Assembly: GCA_013416795.1 (NCBI GenBank)
Contig: RQSC01000022.1
Location: forward strand, 87,175 to 104,601
Origin: Prasinococcaceae sp. CCMP 1430
Taxonomy: Eukaryota > Prasinodermophyta > Palmophyllophyceae > Prasinococcales > Prasinococcaceae
Reading direction: 5' to 3'
DNA length: 17,427 nucleotides
The notes beneath the pieces are model-generated. The model saw nothing but the letters and a program-made list of their open reading frames with translations. It was not told the origin of the DNA and searched no databases. The position numbers and the translations under genes were made by a program. This document shows, piece after piece, positions 1-7,861 of this stretch. Positions within the stretch are counted from its first letter, which is position 1, and every line of letters starts with the position of its first letter.

Positions 1-60
1 GCGCGCCGCGGCGAGCGCCAGGCGCATGCGCGGGCCGCAGCGCGGACGCGCGCGCTGTGA

Positions 61-205
61 CCCACACACACACACGCACACACACACACACACGCACACA
101 TGCACACACACACACACGCACACACGCACACACACACACGCACGCACGCACACACGCACACACGCACACACACACACGCACGCACGCACACACGCACACA
201 CACGA
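61..205. repeat. CA/CG dinucleotide microsatellite
   Basis: About 145 bp of almost pure alternating CA with scattered CG steps (ACACAC, ACGCAC). Reading frames through it give only His-Thr-Arg-Ala repeats, so it is not coding. The alternating purine-pyrimidine pattern could adopt Z-DNA. Shorter relatives of this repeat lie in two introns of this window (near 2438-2464 and 16381-16395). Confidence 0.95.
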
Positions 206-270
206 ACGCGTGTACGCACCGCAGCCGCCGCTGGGAGGCGCCCCGACCCCCGCAGCAGCGCGAGCCACCT

Positions 271-462
271 ACTCTCCCGTGTGCACATATATAGAGTATT
301 TTGTAATAGTGCTAGTACTATACCAACACAAGCTGGAGAGATCGTACATCAAAACGCATGTGAAAAGCAATTTTCGGTGAAAGACTCTCCCGTGTGTAAA
401 TATATAGTTAGAGTACACTACAAACTCCGCAGGCTGGTGAGATTGTATATCAAAACGCATTG
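271..462. repeat. Diverged tandem duplication of an AT-rich segment
   Basis: Two related copies lie at about 271-361 and 384-462. Both start ACTCTCCCGTGTG followed by an (A)TATATAG stretch. Both end with GCTGG(A/T)GAGAT(C/T)GTA(C/T)ATCAAAACGCAT. The offset is 113 bp at the left end and 101 bp at the right end, so an indel of about 12 bp separates them. The segment is AT-rich inside very GC-rich DNA. No coding or RNA function is recognisable; a mobile-element remnant is possible. Confidence 0.7.
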
Positions 463-636
463 CACGCGTGCACGCGCGCGGTGCGGGAGGCTGTGTGTGG
501 GGTGGGGTGGGGGGGAGGGGAGGGGAGGGCACGCGGGTAGGGGCGCCACACGGCACGCGCGGCCGCGCGGCGCTGGCGCGTGCGTGTGTGTGTGCGTGCG
601 TGTGTCGACGCGTCGTCTCATCCCGCGCGTGGCGCG
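463..636. other. G-rich, non-coding stretch
   Basis: This contains a run of G tracts at about 499-543 (GGGG-T-GGGG-T-GGGGGGG-A-GGGG-A-GGGG-A-GGG) with the spacing needed for a G-quadruplex on the + strand, followed by alternating GT/GC sequence. No gene is seen. Confidence 0.6.
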
Positions 637-1102
637 ATGGAGTGCGCGCTGACGTCCAAGGTGCCCTCGCTGGCGGTGGATCCGCTGCGCGCGACGCTGC
701 GCGCGGCGTGCGGCGGGTGCGAGCGCGCCGTGCACGTGCACGAGCTCACGATGCGGCTCGCGCGGCGGCGGCCGGACGCGCCTTCCTATAAGGTACCTGC
801 TCGAGGGTGTCGAAGAGACCGACTCTGAGTGGCGAATCGATTCTAGTGGCGATGAGGCGCCGGCAGGGCAGGGCGCAACGCTCAGTGCGGCACCTGCGCT
901 CGAGTGCGCGACCGGAGTTCCCTCCTGGACAAATCGCGTGGACAAGTTCGAAGGCACGCTCGACTGGGTGCTCGTCGAGCGCGGGCGGCTTGTGCCGATG
1001 CGGCACGCCCCGCCCGTCGCAGACTCTGTGGGCTTCTTGCCGTCGGAGGAGTTTCCGTCGGACCATATCGCCGTGTGCTGCGACGTGCAGTACACGCCAT
1101 GA
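637..1102 (+). pseudogene. C-terminal part of an EEP-fold nuclease/phosphatase (CCR4/nocturnin/2'-phosphodiesterase-like), frame-disrupted
   Basis: Positions 794-1102 encode about 102 residues that read like the end of an EEP-superfamily protein: a WTN...FEGTLDWVLVE strand, then LPSEEFPSDHIAVCCDV with the conserved SDH motif (catalytic Asp-His pair), and a stop. The family (deadenylases such as CCR4, nocturnin, ANGEL, PDE12-type 2'-phosphodiesterases) is normally 300-600 residues, so the Mg-binding Asn/Glu and GDFN motifs are missing. Immediately upstream, 637-792 is open in a different frame, starts at ATG 637 and ends ...RRPDAPSYK. Reading PDAPSYK and then, after one skipped G at about 793, YLLEGVEE resembles the usual segment following GDFNS in this family. 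Either a 1-nt frameshift, an acceptor at TATAAG|G (792) or loss of the middle of the gene explains this. The family call for the C-terminus is fairly firm; the gene structure is not. Confidence 0.5.
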
Positions 1103-1283
1103 GCGCATTGAACACCGTCGGAGCAGCGTGGTGACGCGCCCTGGAAATGTCGTAAACTATGTCAATATCATGTACAACACGCCCGCAGCGGCTCGGTCCC
1201 GAGCGGCGAGCGCAGCGTGGGCCATCTGCGCACAGCGCCGAGCCAGAGCGAAGGCCAAGCGACGCTACACGCGCGTTTCACGC
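1103..1283. other. Short convergent 3' intergenic region
   Basis: This separates the 3' end of the EEP fragment (+) from the 3' end of the EF-hand gene (-). It contains a small AT-rich patch (GTAAACTATGTCAATATCATG, about 1151-1171) that may hold 3'-end processing signals for either gene; none can be assigned. Confidence 0.4.
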
Positions 1284-2018
1284 TCATGCCATCATGGTCT
1301 TGAACTCCTCGAAGTCAATAAGCCCCGAGCCGTCCTTGTCCGTCTCCTTGATGAGCTGCTCGATGTCGATGGTGAGGCCGAATTCAAGGATGGTGTTGCG
1401 CAGCTTAGTTGTCGAGATCTCGCCTGTCTTATCAGCGTTGCCGCCTAGGGCCACGAATGCCTCGATGGTATCACTCTCGTCACCGCGCGCAGCCTCCTTA
1501 GCCTGCGTGACAAGGAACGCGCGCGGATGCCCAGCAGCAGGAAGGATGCGTCGCACGAGCGCGTGGGGTGGAAGTGGGGGGGTCACAAGCACGTGAGACA
1601 GGGGAAGACTTGAGTCAGGGATGTCCGCACGCACATTTCCACCCGCTAGCACGCGCAAGGAGCAGCGCGCTTTGCACGCGTCGTGCGAATGCGCGTGCAT
1701 GGCCTGCTCGCACGCCCGGGAGAAGCACCTGCGCACGTGCGCTCGCTCATCCGCGCTGCTTCTTGTGTGCCTACGCCCATGCCTGGCGCATACCTTCTGG
1801 CTCTCAATCACTCGCAGGAACTCGGAAAACTCGATCTCACCGCTGTTGTCGTCGTCGACCTCCGAGATCATGAGGAAGATCTCCTCCTCGGTGGGGTTCT
1901 GACCGAGCGCCTGCAGCGTGGCCTTGAGCTCGGTTGCATCGATGGTGCCGCTGCCGTCCTTGTCGAAGCGGCTGAACGCCTCACGGCAGCCGTCGATCTC
2001 CTCCTGCGACAGGCCCAT
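1284..2018 (-). CDS. Calmodulin-like EF-hand protein, probably outer-arm dynein light chain (LC4 type)
   Basis: Two exons on the minus strand: 2018-1794 (75 codons) and 1502-1284 (72 codons plus TGA), joined in phase 0, give 147 residues, the size of calmodulin. EF1 (residues about 19-30, [12 protein letters not shown]), EF2 (55-66, [12 protein letters not shown]) and EF4 (130-141, [12 protein letters not shown]) have canonical calcium-binding loops. EF3 (97-108, [12 protein letters not shown]) is degenerate, ending in Lys instead of Glu. The string [13 protein letters not shown] followed by [11 protein letters not shown] is what I associate with the 18-kDa outer-arm dynein light chain LC4 of Chlamydomonas rather than with calmodulin or centrin; this is recalled family knowledge, not a search. 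Expected role: a calcium sensor bound to a dynein heavy chain in motile flagella. The ATG at 2018 is chosen because the protein begins [10 protein letters not shown] like other family members. The gene is divergent from the Cys/His protein at 2113. Confidence 0.85.
   Translation of the reverse strand: MGLSQEEIDGCREAFSRFDKDGSGTIDATELKATLQALGQNPTEEEIFLMISEVDDDNSGEIEFSEFLRVIESQKVCARHGRRHTRSSADERAHVRRCFSRACEQAMHAHSHDACKARCSLRVLAGGNVRADIPDSSLPLSHVLVTPPLPPHALVRRILPAAGHPRAFLVTQAKEAARGDESDTIEAFVALGGNADKTGEISTTKLRNTILEFGLTIDIEQLIKETDKDGSGLIDFEEFKTMMA
1503..1793 (-). other. Spliceosomal intron of the EF-hand gene
   Basis: The minus-strand donor is AAG|GTATGC and the acceptor is GTCACGCAG|GCT. It is 291 nt, phase 0, a multiple of three and free of in-frame stops, but its translation is not EF-hand-like and would interrupt the protein between EF2 and EF3. 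Confidence 0.85.
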
Positions 2019-2112
2019 GGTCGCGAGCGCGTGGGCGCGCGCGCAGTCCCGGAGGGCGCACGCCGCGCAGAGAATGGCGCNCGCGCGGGCGACGCCGCGC
2101 GGCGGCGGGTGC
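2019..2112. promoter_or_regulatory. Compact divergent promoter region
   Basis: Only 94 bp separate the start codon of the EF-hand gene (-) from that of the Cys/His protein (+), so both genes must share promoter sequence or have transcription starts inside each other. It is very GC-rich with no TATA-like box. The assembly has an undetermined base (n) at 2081. Confidence 0.5.
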
Positions 2113-3137
2113 ATGGACGCGGCGTGCGTGGCGGCGTGCGGCGGCATGGACACCGACGCCCACATGGGCAACCCCGACGCGTCCCTGCGGACGTGGACGG
2201 GCACGCACCAGGCCATCGGGGACGGCACCGGGTGCATCCGGCTGCCCGCGGCGCAGCAGCCGGTCGCCGAGCCAGAGGTCAACTGCATCTACCTGAGCAG
2301 CTACGCGCGCGCGGGGGGGCCTTGGGCCGAGGAGCGCGGCATGGCGGGCGCGCAGCACAGGTGTGGGCCCAAGTGCACCATCCGTCAGGTGAGCTCGCGA
2401 TCGCGCGCCGCGCGCGGCGCTCCGACCGCCCCCCCCCACACACACACACCGAACACACACACACGCCGACCGACCGACCTCCCTTCCTCGCGCCCTCGCG
2501 ATAGGCGCTGACGCCGGCGCCGCGCGCTGCGCGCCCGCCACCCGCCCAGGAGTTCGGCAACGTCTGGAGGTGCATGTCCAGCGGCAAGCTGCACATCTGT
2601 GACGCGACATGCGAGGAGCGCATCGCGTGGGGGCCCAACGAGTGCATCTGCCGGATATCGCGCAGGGTGACGCCCCTCACGCACAACGAGGCGTCGTACG
2701 TCCGCCGCGTGCTCTCCAAGCGGTCCGCGCGCGACGACGACATCGAGGACAGCGACGACGCCGGAGCATCGCCCTCGCGTGGCGGCGGCGCGCGCGCGCG
2801 CGCGTACGCGAGCGCGCAGGCGCAGCGGCAGCACCTGCAGCAGCAACAGCAGCAACACACCGGCGGGTGCTTCGGCATCCTCACGCCCGGCGGCGAGAGC
2901 TCCAAGAGGCAGCGCTCGGCCGTGCGCCCGCCGCCGTTCCAGCAGCTCGCGAACGGCCAAACCAGCCACGCCCCGACTGCGAGCAGGGGCGTCAATCCCT
3001 TCGCCGTGGGCTTCGGCGGCGCGTCGACCAGCAGCGCGCTGGGCCCGCCGGGACCCGCCGGCGTGGGCGCCTTCGGCTCCATGAGCGGCTTCAACTCGTG
3101 TGCGGGGGCCGCCGCGCCGGACACGGACATGTGCTGA
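2113..3137 (+). CDS. Cys/His-motif protein resembling plant SKIP31; low-complexity C-terminus
   Basis: Two exons, 2113-2388 (92 codons) and 2550-3137 (195 codons plus TGA), phase 0, 287 residues. The conserved-looking core spans residues about 83-140. It has HRCGPKC, then VWRCMSSGKLHICDATCEER and, a little further on, CICRISRRVTPLT, with Cys/His at C100, H107, C109, C113, C124 and C126, consistent with a small metal-binding module. The pattern C-x3-G-x2-H-x-C-x3-C-x2-R followed by C-R-x-S is one I associate with SKIP31-type plant F-box-associated proteins and uncharacterised algal homologues. No F-box is visible here. After residue 150 come an acidic patch (DDDIEDSDD), Arg/Ala and Gln runs (about 167-190) and a Gly/Ser/Pro-rich tail. 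Function is unknown; I infer a nuclear or adaptor role only from composition. Confidence 0.75.
2389..2549 (+). other. Spliceosomal intron of the Cys/His-motif gene
   Basis: Donor CAG|GTGAGC, acceptor CGCCCAG|GAG, 161 nt, phase 0. A CTGAC branch-site-like motif has its A at 2511, 38 nt before the acceptor. It contains a C9 run and CA repeats. This is the only modelled intron here whose length is not a multiple of three; reading into it meets a stop. Confidence 0.85.
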
Positions 3138-3446
3138 GGCCTCGCCGCGCCCTCGGCAGCGCTCGCGACACGCGCGCGCCCTTATGTACAAACCTCGACG
3201 AAACGTAGCGTACGCACGCACGCGCACACGCGCGCGTGGAGAGAGGCGGGCGCACGCGCGCGCGCAGAGCGCCGCGCGTGGGTGGCCGCTCGCCGAACCG
3301 AGCGCCCGTGAGGCCGCCTCGGGTCGGACAAAGAAATGCGTGGCATCGACAACAGGGACTAGCAGCCGCCACCGCGCGCGCGGCGCGCGGCGTGGCGCGC
3401 GGCGCGCTGCCGACGCGCGCCCGCCGCCTCGCGTCCAGTCGCGCGC
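3138..3446. other. Convergent 3' intergenic region
   Basis: 309 bp between the 3' ends of the Cys/His-protein gene (+) and the glycosyltransferase gene (-). It is dominated by CG/GC-alternating sequence (CGCGCGCGGCGCGCGG types) with a short AT-richer patch at about 3181-3212 (TTATGTACAAACCTCGACG). No gene, terminator or RNA is recognisable. Confidence 0.5.
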
Positions 3447-5741
3447 TCAGGACTCCCCCTGGGCAGGGAAGGGCTTCTCCCCCAGCACGGGCTGCCACGG
3501 GCCGGTGCGCGTGCGGCGGAACTGCGCAGAAAGAAGGAGTGAGGACAGAGCGCGTGTCAGCGCGCTCCTCGACGTCGCGATGCACGTGCGGGCCGGGCGC
3601 CCCTGGGCGCGCACGCATGCGCCACGCGCGCGCGCGCCCGCACGCCCAGCGCAAGCGCTCGTTGCGCGTACCTTGTCCGTCCACGGCACGACGTCGGCGA
3701 AGAAGTCGTACCACACGTGGCCCGGCCCCGCATCGCGCGAGACCTGGCCCCACATCGAGGGGTAGAGCCTCAGCGCGTCCTCGTACTTCCTCTGGACGTC
3801 GGCGCTCTCGAATGTGCCGAAGGCGCTCTCGACGGCGCCCTCGAGCACGATCACCTTGGCGTCGCGCACGGGGGCGAGCGCCTCGACGAGCGCCGCGTCG
3901 CTCAGCCCCGCCGCGACGCTCACGCCGCCCTCCGGCGCCGCGCACCCATCGCCCTCGTCCGGCGCGCACACGCGCACGCGCGCCTCGCTCAGCCCTCCGG
4001 GTCGCCGCGGGTTCTGCAGGAAGGAGTGCTCGCGGAAGGGCACCGGCACCGCCCCGGGCGCCGCGCGAATGAGGTCTCCATTGAGCGCCTTGTGCATCTT
4101 GTCCACCTCCAGGAAGTGGTCCGCCGGGCAGGCGAAGGGCAGCTTCCCCTGCGAGCCTGGGAAGACGCCGCGGTGGGGGAACCACACGCGGTCGGCGCCG
4201 CACATCACCCGCGGCAGCACCACCGCTCGCCCCAGCGCCACCCCCACGGCGTACGTCGCGCGCAGCCGGCGCAGCGAGTAGTGCACCAGGTCGAAGTGGC
4301 CGCGCAGCCCCTCCATCGTGCCGTCGTACATCTTCGCCCCCAGCAGCTCCGCCGGGATCTCGAAGTCCGCCGCCACCACGCCGCCCGGCGGGTCGTAGTA
4401 CGCCGGCTCGTCGAGCCACGCCATGGCCTCGCGCATGCGATGGCGCTTGCCCTCGGTGCCCGCGTACTGGTAGGTGGCGTGGATGGCGTACGGCCTGTCG
4501 AAGCCCTTGGCGGCGTACATGCGCTGCACGAAGCCCGTGTGGCCCGAGCAGAAGAGCGCCACCGGCAGGATGCCCGCCGTCATGCGGCCGCCCCAGCCGA
4601 CGAAGAGGCGGTCGGAGGACACGCCGTCGGCGGCGAGCGGCTTGGTGCCCCCCTTGCGGATGAGGTCGTTGAAGGCGGCCTGGTCCCAGTACTTGGGGTC
4701 GGCGTCGATGGCCTCCTGCCACGTGCGCGCGAAGGCGCGGCTGGCGTCCGTGGCGCGGAAGAGCATGATGCCGATGTTGAAGGCGCTGCCCGCCTGCGGC
4801 CAGTGCTCGAGGCCGTCGTCGCCGTCGTCGAGCGTCGAGCCCAGGTGGTCGGACGACGTCAGCACGTCCGCGGCGCGCAGCTCCTTGCGCTGCACGTACT
4901 CGTTGGGGTCGCGCGCGTAGACCACGTCCACGTCGGTCAGCAGGATGTCCACGCCCAGCTCGGTGAACTTGGAGATCAGCGCGATCTTCTGGCGCCCCAT
5001 CTTGTGGAAGGTGGGCGATCCCCACCCGAAGTCCCCCAGCGTGAGCGAGTTGAGGTCCATCGCGAACGTCGGCACGTCCCTCTCGCGCAGCGCGTCGAGC
5101 ATCTTGTCGTCCATCGCGCCCACGATGTAGTTGCTCACGCCCAGCTCGCGCAGGTGGCCCACCCAGTTCATCACGAAGTCCAGGTAGTGGAAGTTGGCCC
5201 ACGTCACCATCACCAGGTTGTCCTTGGCCGCCGATCGCACCAGCTCCGAGGTGAGCGCGCCGCCGTCGCTGCCGCTCGCGACGGGGCCGGTCGCGGCGGC
5301 GGAGGCCTGCGGCGCGGCCGCCTGTGCAGGAGCGGCCTCGGCGGGGCTCGTCCCCTTGGCTTCCGCAGGCGCCGCGGCCTCGGCGGGGCTCGCCCCCTGT
5401 TCCTCCGCAGGCGCCGCGGCCTCGGCGGGGCTCGTCCCATCCTCCTCCCTCTCCGCACCTCCGCGGGCGGCCTCGTCGGCTCGCGCCACGCTCACGGCCC
5501 TGTGCGCGGCGTCGCCGCCCACAAAGTACTCGCTCACCCGCTCGCGCACCGCGGCGGCGTTCGCGCCGCCGAGGTAGTCCCCGACGTCGGCGGCGACCCT
5601 CTCGGCGTGCAGCGCGCCGCCGCGCGCCGCGTAGATGAGCTGGTACCGCAGCGGCTGCAGCGGGCCGAGCAGCAGCATGCTCGCCCCCAGCGCCGCGACC
5701 ACGGCACACAGGAAGCTGCCGCGCATGCCGAGCGCGCCCAT
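3447..5741 (-). CDS. GT77-family glycosyltransferase, XEG113-like arabinosyltransferase (type II membrane protein)
   Basis: Two exons on the minus strand: 5741-3672 (690 codons) and 3521-3447 (24 codons plus TGA), phase 0, 714 residues. Residues 8-27 (FLCAVVAALGASMLLLGPL) form a single N-terminal signal anchor typical of Golgi type II enzymes. Residues 100-160 are an Ala/Pro/Glu-rich stem with an imperfect triplicated SPAEAAAPAE motif. The catalytic region follows: LVMVTWANFHYLDFVMNW (about 176-193), the DxD metal/nucleotide-sugar site LLTDVDVVYARDP (DVD at 270-272) and FNIGIMLFRAT (321-331). A second conserved block is ALGRAVVLPRVMCGADRVWF (502-521) with LPFACPADHFLEVDKM (534-549). Both blocks are characteristic of plant XEG113 arabinosyltransferases, which extend arabinosides on hydroxyproline-rich glycoproteins. 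The ATG at 5741 is chosen because it opens directly into the anchor; an upstream in-frame ATG at 5897 would add 52 Arg-rich residues. The donor sugar is inferred from the family only. Confidence 0.85.
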   Translation of the reverse strand: MGALGMRGSFLCAVVAALGASMLLLGPLQPLRYQLIYAARGGALHAERVAADVGDYLGGANAAAVRERVSEYFVGGDAAHRAVSVARADEAARGGAEREEDGTSPAEAAAPAEEQGASPAEAAAPAEAKGTSPAEAAPAQAAAPQASAAATGPVASGSDGGALTSELVRSAAKDNLVMVTWANFHYLDFVMNWVGHLRELGVSNYIVGAMDDKMLDALRERDVPTFAMDLNSLTLGDFGWGSPTFHKMGRQKIALISKFTELGVDILLTDVDVVYARDPNEYVQRKELRAADVLTSSDHLGSTLDDGDDGLEHWPQAGSAFNIGIMLFRATDASRAFARTWQEAIDADPKYWDQAAFNDLIRKGGTKPLAADGVSSDRLFVGWGGRMTAGILPVALFCSGHTGFVQRMYAAKGFDRPYAIHATYQYAGTEGKRHRMREAMAWLDEPAYYDPPGGVVAADFEIPAELLGAKMYDGTMEGLRGHFDLVHYSLRRLRATYAVGVALGRAVVLPRVMCGADRVWFPHRGVFPGSQGKLPFACPADHFLEVDKMHKALNGDLIRAAPGAVPVPFREHSFLQNPRRPGGLSEARVRVCAPDEGDGCAAPEGGVSVAAGLSDAALVEALAPVRDAKVIVLEGAVESAFGTFESADVQRKYEDALRLYPSMWGQVSRDAGPGHVWYDFFADVVPWTDKVRATSACAGRAGARARGACVRAQGRPARTCIATSRSALTRALSSLLLSAQFRRTRTGPWQPVLGEKPFPAQGES
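3522..3671 (-). other. Spliceosomal intron of the GT77 gene
   Basis: The minus-strand donor is AAG|GTACGC, and the acceptor follows a good pyrimidine tract (CTTCTTTCTGCGCAG|TTC). It is 150 nt, phase 0, a multiple of three and stop-free. A CTGAC motif has its A opposite 3557, 35 nt from the acceptor. It separates the last 24 codons from the rest of the gene. Confidence 0.8.
5300..5440 (-). repeat. Coding minisatellite in the glycosyltransferase stem
   Basis: An approximately 42-bp unit containing GCGGCCTCGGCGGGGCTCG occurs in three consecutive imperfect copies (near 5331, 5373 and 5415 on the + strand). Each encodes (T/A)SPAEAAAPAE-type peptide. Its length is a multiple of three, so copy-number change would alter only the stem length of the enzyme. 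Confidence 0.7.
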
Positions 5742-6218
5742 CGCCGACGCGCCGGCCCACGCGCCGCCCCCCCCTCCGCGGGCGCCGCGCGAGAGAGGGC
5801 GCGAGCGCGCGCTCTGGCTCGCCCCCCCCACCCCGCGGCGGCGGCGACGCTGCTGCTGCGCCGATCTGCGCGTCGCTCGGGGAACCTGAGCGCACAAAAC
5901 TTAACCCTAAAATGCAATGTACAGTAAACCTCAATAGTCTGAAACCAAACCTCAACATCCGCGCGCGGCGTGCCGCCGCGCTCGCCTCGCTCGAGGGAGG
6001 AGGGGCCTCGCGTGAGGCGCGGCGCCCCCACGCCACGCGCGCGTGTGCGCGCGCGTGCACTCTCGAGTGCGCGCGGGGGCGTGCGCGGGGGCGCTCTCGC
6101 GCGCGACGCCCTTGGCGAGAGCGCCGGAGTCCACACAATGATGATGATAGTACAGTACACAGGTGCGGCTGACATTGCCGCAGAGAGAAGAAGAGCGGAG
6201 TGGCGTCTGTGAGCGGCG
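5742..6218. promoter_or_regulatory. 5' region of the GT77 gene and 3' flank of the monooxygenase gene
   Basis: 477 bp without a supported gene. Positions 5895-5960 form an AT-richer island containing a telo-box-like AACCCTAAAA (about 5903-5912) and AGTAAACCTCAAT (5923-5935), about 160-200 bp upstream of the glycosyltransferase start. That position is compatible with a promoter or transcription start on the minus strand. A related block lies at 7900-7945. Positions 6010-6120 are CG-alternating; 6135-6170 is AT-richer (ATGATGATGATAGTACAGTAC) and may be the 3' end of the monooxygenase transcript. Confidence 0.4.
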
Positions 6219-7562
6219 TCAGTGGCCGCTGCCGCGCAGCGCGAGCGCGGCCGCGGCGACGGCCGCGCAGGCGAGGGCGGCGAGCAGCGCGGCGACGCGC
6301 TTGGTGGTCTCCTGCGCTCGGCGCCAAAACTGCGTGTAGGGCCGCCCGGCCATCTGCTGAGTCAGGATGAAGGAGTGGGGGCTGAACACCTTCGGGAGCA
6401 GGGCGTTCAGCACCGTCCGTAGCGCGAAGTTGAGCGTCCAGAGGAACGAGCCGAGCGCGCTCTGCGAGTACTGCCAGGGGTACGACGTCGCCACCAGACG
6501 CACCAGCGCCTCCACGTCAGGGCCGCGCGCGGCGCTGTACGCCTCGACGGCGTCGCCCAGCGATGCGCCCGAGCCAGAGCTCGTGGCGTCCAGCTGCTCC
6601 GCCAACAGCTCGACGTCCTCGAGCGCGCTGTTGACGCCCTGCCCGATGTCGGGGGGAAAGGCGTGCGCCGCGTCGCCAACCAGCACCGCAGCGGTGGCGC
6701 CGTCCTCGCTGAGCGACGCACCCAGGCAGGGCGTGCGCTGCGGCTCGGGGAAGGTCCCGCCACTCGAGGCGGCGAACGAGGCCGCCTCCTCTTCCGGGAC
6801 GGTAATGCGCCAGTCGACCTGCGGGAAGACCCGCTGGAAGTACTCGTAGAACGACTCGGCGTCGTGCACTTCGGTCCAGAGCTCGTGGTCGGGGTTTGTG
6901 ATCACGTTGGCCGTGCGCACAGTCATCCCAGGCGCAACCGGCAGGAGGCCGAGGCGCAGGGCTTTCTTGGAGCCTTTGTTGGCCCCGCGGATGCTGACCA
7001 GGCGCCCCTTCTCTGCGACGCGCGCCTCGTCCCCGAGTCGCAAGTCGGCGGGCAGCGTCAGCACTTTGTAGCGCAATCCTGCAGCCGGTGACGGGAGGCT
7101 CTGCAGCCCAAAGCGCTCCGAGCCGTCCCACGCTTCGAGGGCGCTCTTCACGCGCGAGCGGTAGCCGTCCGCGCCGACGAGCAGCGCGGGCCGCAACGTC
7201 ACGCCGGCTCGGCTGCCGATGTCGCCCACCGCGGACGGAGACAGGGTCACAGTGGCGCCCCCGTCGCCAATCGCAACGCTCGCCTCCCAGCCGCGGCGGA
7301 GCTCCACTCCCTCCTGCGTTTTGGCCACCCCCAGCAGCGCGTGCAAGAGGTCCTGGCGCGGCATCCAGTACTGCACGTTGCCGTCCGCCTTGACCGCCAC
7401 GCTCCTGTCGGTCACCCTGCCGTTCGGCTCGGCGATCGTGATAGGCAGCTCCTCGGCCGTCATGACCGCGCGCTCGGCGAGCGCCGCGGCGACCGGCGAG
7501 CCGTCCTCGAGGCCGACGGTCGCGTCCAGCGCGGCGCGGCCGCGCGCGTCCAGGCTGTACAC
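6219..7562 (-). CDS. FAD-dependent monooxygenase, kynurenine 3-monooxygenase-like, 5' end incomplete
   Basis: A minus-strand open frame gives about 447 residues ending at 6219. It has the DG motif of group A flavin hydroxylases (LLVGADGYRSRVKSAL, residues about 128-142) and the second FAD-binding GD motif (AVLVGDAAHAFPPDIGQGVN, about 292-311, followed by ALEDVELLAEQL). The late segment NALLPKVFSPHSFILTQQM and a C-terminal hydrophobic stretch (about 422-443) match kynurenine 3-monooxygenase, which is anchored by its C-terminus in the mitochondrial outer membrane and hydroxylates kynurenine in tryptophan degradation. The substrate is inferred only from this resemblance. The frame stays open upstream to about 7710 without an ATG (FDPTRGFVYSLDARGR lies at its edge; position 7562 is an internal Val codon). 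The N-terminal GxGxxG nucleotide-binding strand is not found in any frame up to about 7950. It is therefore 5' partial: an unseen exon, a rearrangement or a pseudogene. Confidence 0.7.
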   Translation of the reverse strand: MYSLDARGRAALDATVGLEDGSPVAAALAERAVMTAEELPITIAEPNGRVTDRSVAVKADGNVQYWMPRQDLLHALLGVAKTQEGVELRRGWEASVAIGDGGATVTLSPSAVGDIGSRAGVTLRPALLVGADGYRSRVKSALEAWDGSERFGLQSLPSPAAGLRYKVLTLPADLRLGDEARVAEKGRLVSIRGANKGSKKALRLGLLPVAPGMTVRTANVITNPDHELWTEVHDAESFYEYFQRVFPQVDWRITVPEEEAASFAASSGGTFPEPQRTPCLGASLSEDGATAAVLVGDAAHAFPPDIGQGVNSALEDVELLAEQLDATSSGSGASLGDAVEAYSAARGPDVEALVRLVATSYPWQYSQSALGSFLWTLNFALRTVLNALLPKVFSPHSFILTQQMAGRPYTQFWRRAQETTKRVAALLAALACAAVAAAALALRGSGH

Positions 7563-7669
7563 GAAGCCGCGCGTCGGGTCGAATGCCCACCACGCACGCC
7601 TCGCGGTGCGCGCGGGGCGACGCGGCCCTCGCCACCGCGCGCATGCTGACGGGAGGCGGCGAAGCCTGA

Positions 7670-7861
7670 GAGCGGCCCCGCGCGCCTGGCACCGCCTCCC
7701 CGTGAGGGGTCACTCCCCGTACGCCGCCTGCGTGCAGCGTGTGGCGACGCCGCCACGAAGCGAGCGAGCGGCCCCGCGCGCCTGGCACCGCCTCCCCGGG
7801 AGGGGGCAACACCCGCACGCCGCCTGCGTGCTGTGTGTGGCGCCACCGCAGCAGCGCTGCT
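7670..7861. repeat. 96-bp tandem duplication upstream of the monooxygenase frame
   Basis: Two copies start at 7670 and 7766, both opening GAGCGGCCCCGCGCGCCTGG and continuing through ACGCCGCCTGCGTGC to GTGTGGCG. They are about 80-85% alike by eye. The period is a multiple of three. On the minus strand one frame gives two 32-residue copies (HAGGVR..P..GEAVPGARGRS), preceded by a hydrophobic MRAVCVCLCLFAAALL from an ATG at 7896. That frame is not the monooxygenase frame. Confidence 0.8.

Noticed and set aside
26-652. Open frames through the CA microsatellite giving His-Thr and Arg-Thr repeats
   Set aside because: Pure simple-sequence translation with no domain.
3091-6327. Very long open frames overlapping the glycosyltransferase (1078 codons on the minus strand in another frame; 736 codons on the + strand, 3717-5927)
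   Set aside because: Extreme GC content makes stops rare in every frame. These translations are Arg/Ala/His/Val-rich without domains, while the chosen frame carries DxD and conserved GT77 blocks.
7560-7562. GTG codon as the start of the monooxygenase
   Set aside because: It is an internal Val in a frame open further upstream, and family proteins need about 50 more residues before it.
7670-7861. CRISPR-like or direct-repeat array
   Set aside because: Only two adjoining copies without spacers; it is a simple tandem duplication in a eukaryotic context.
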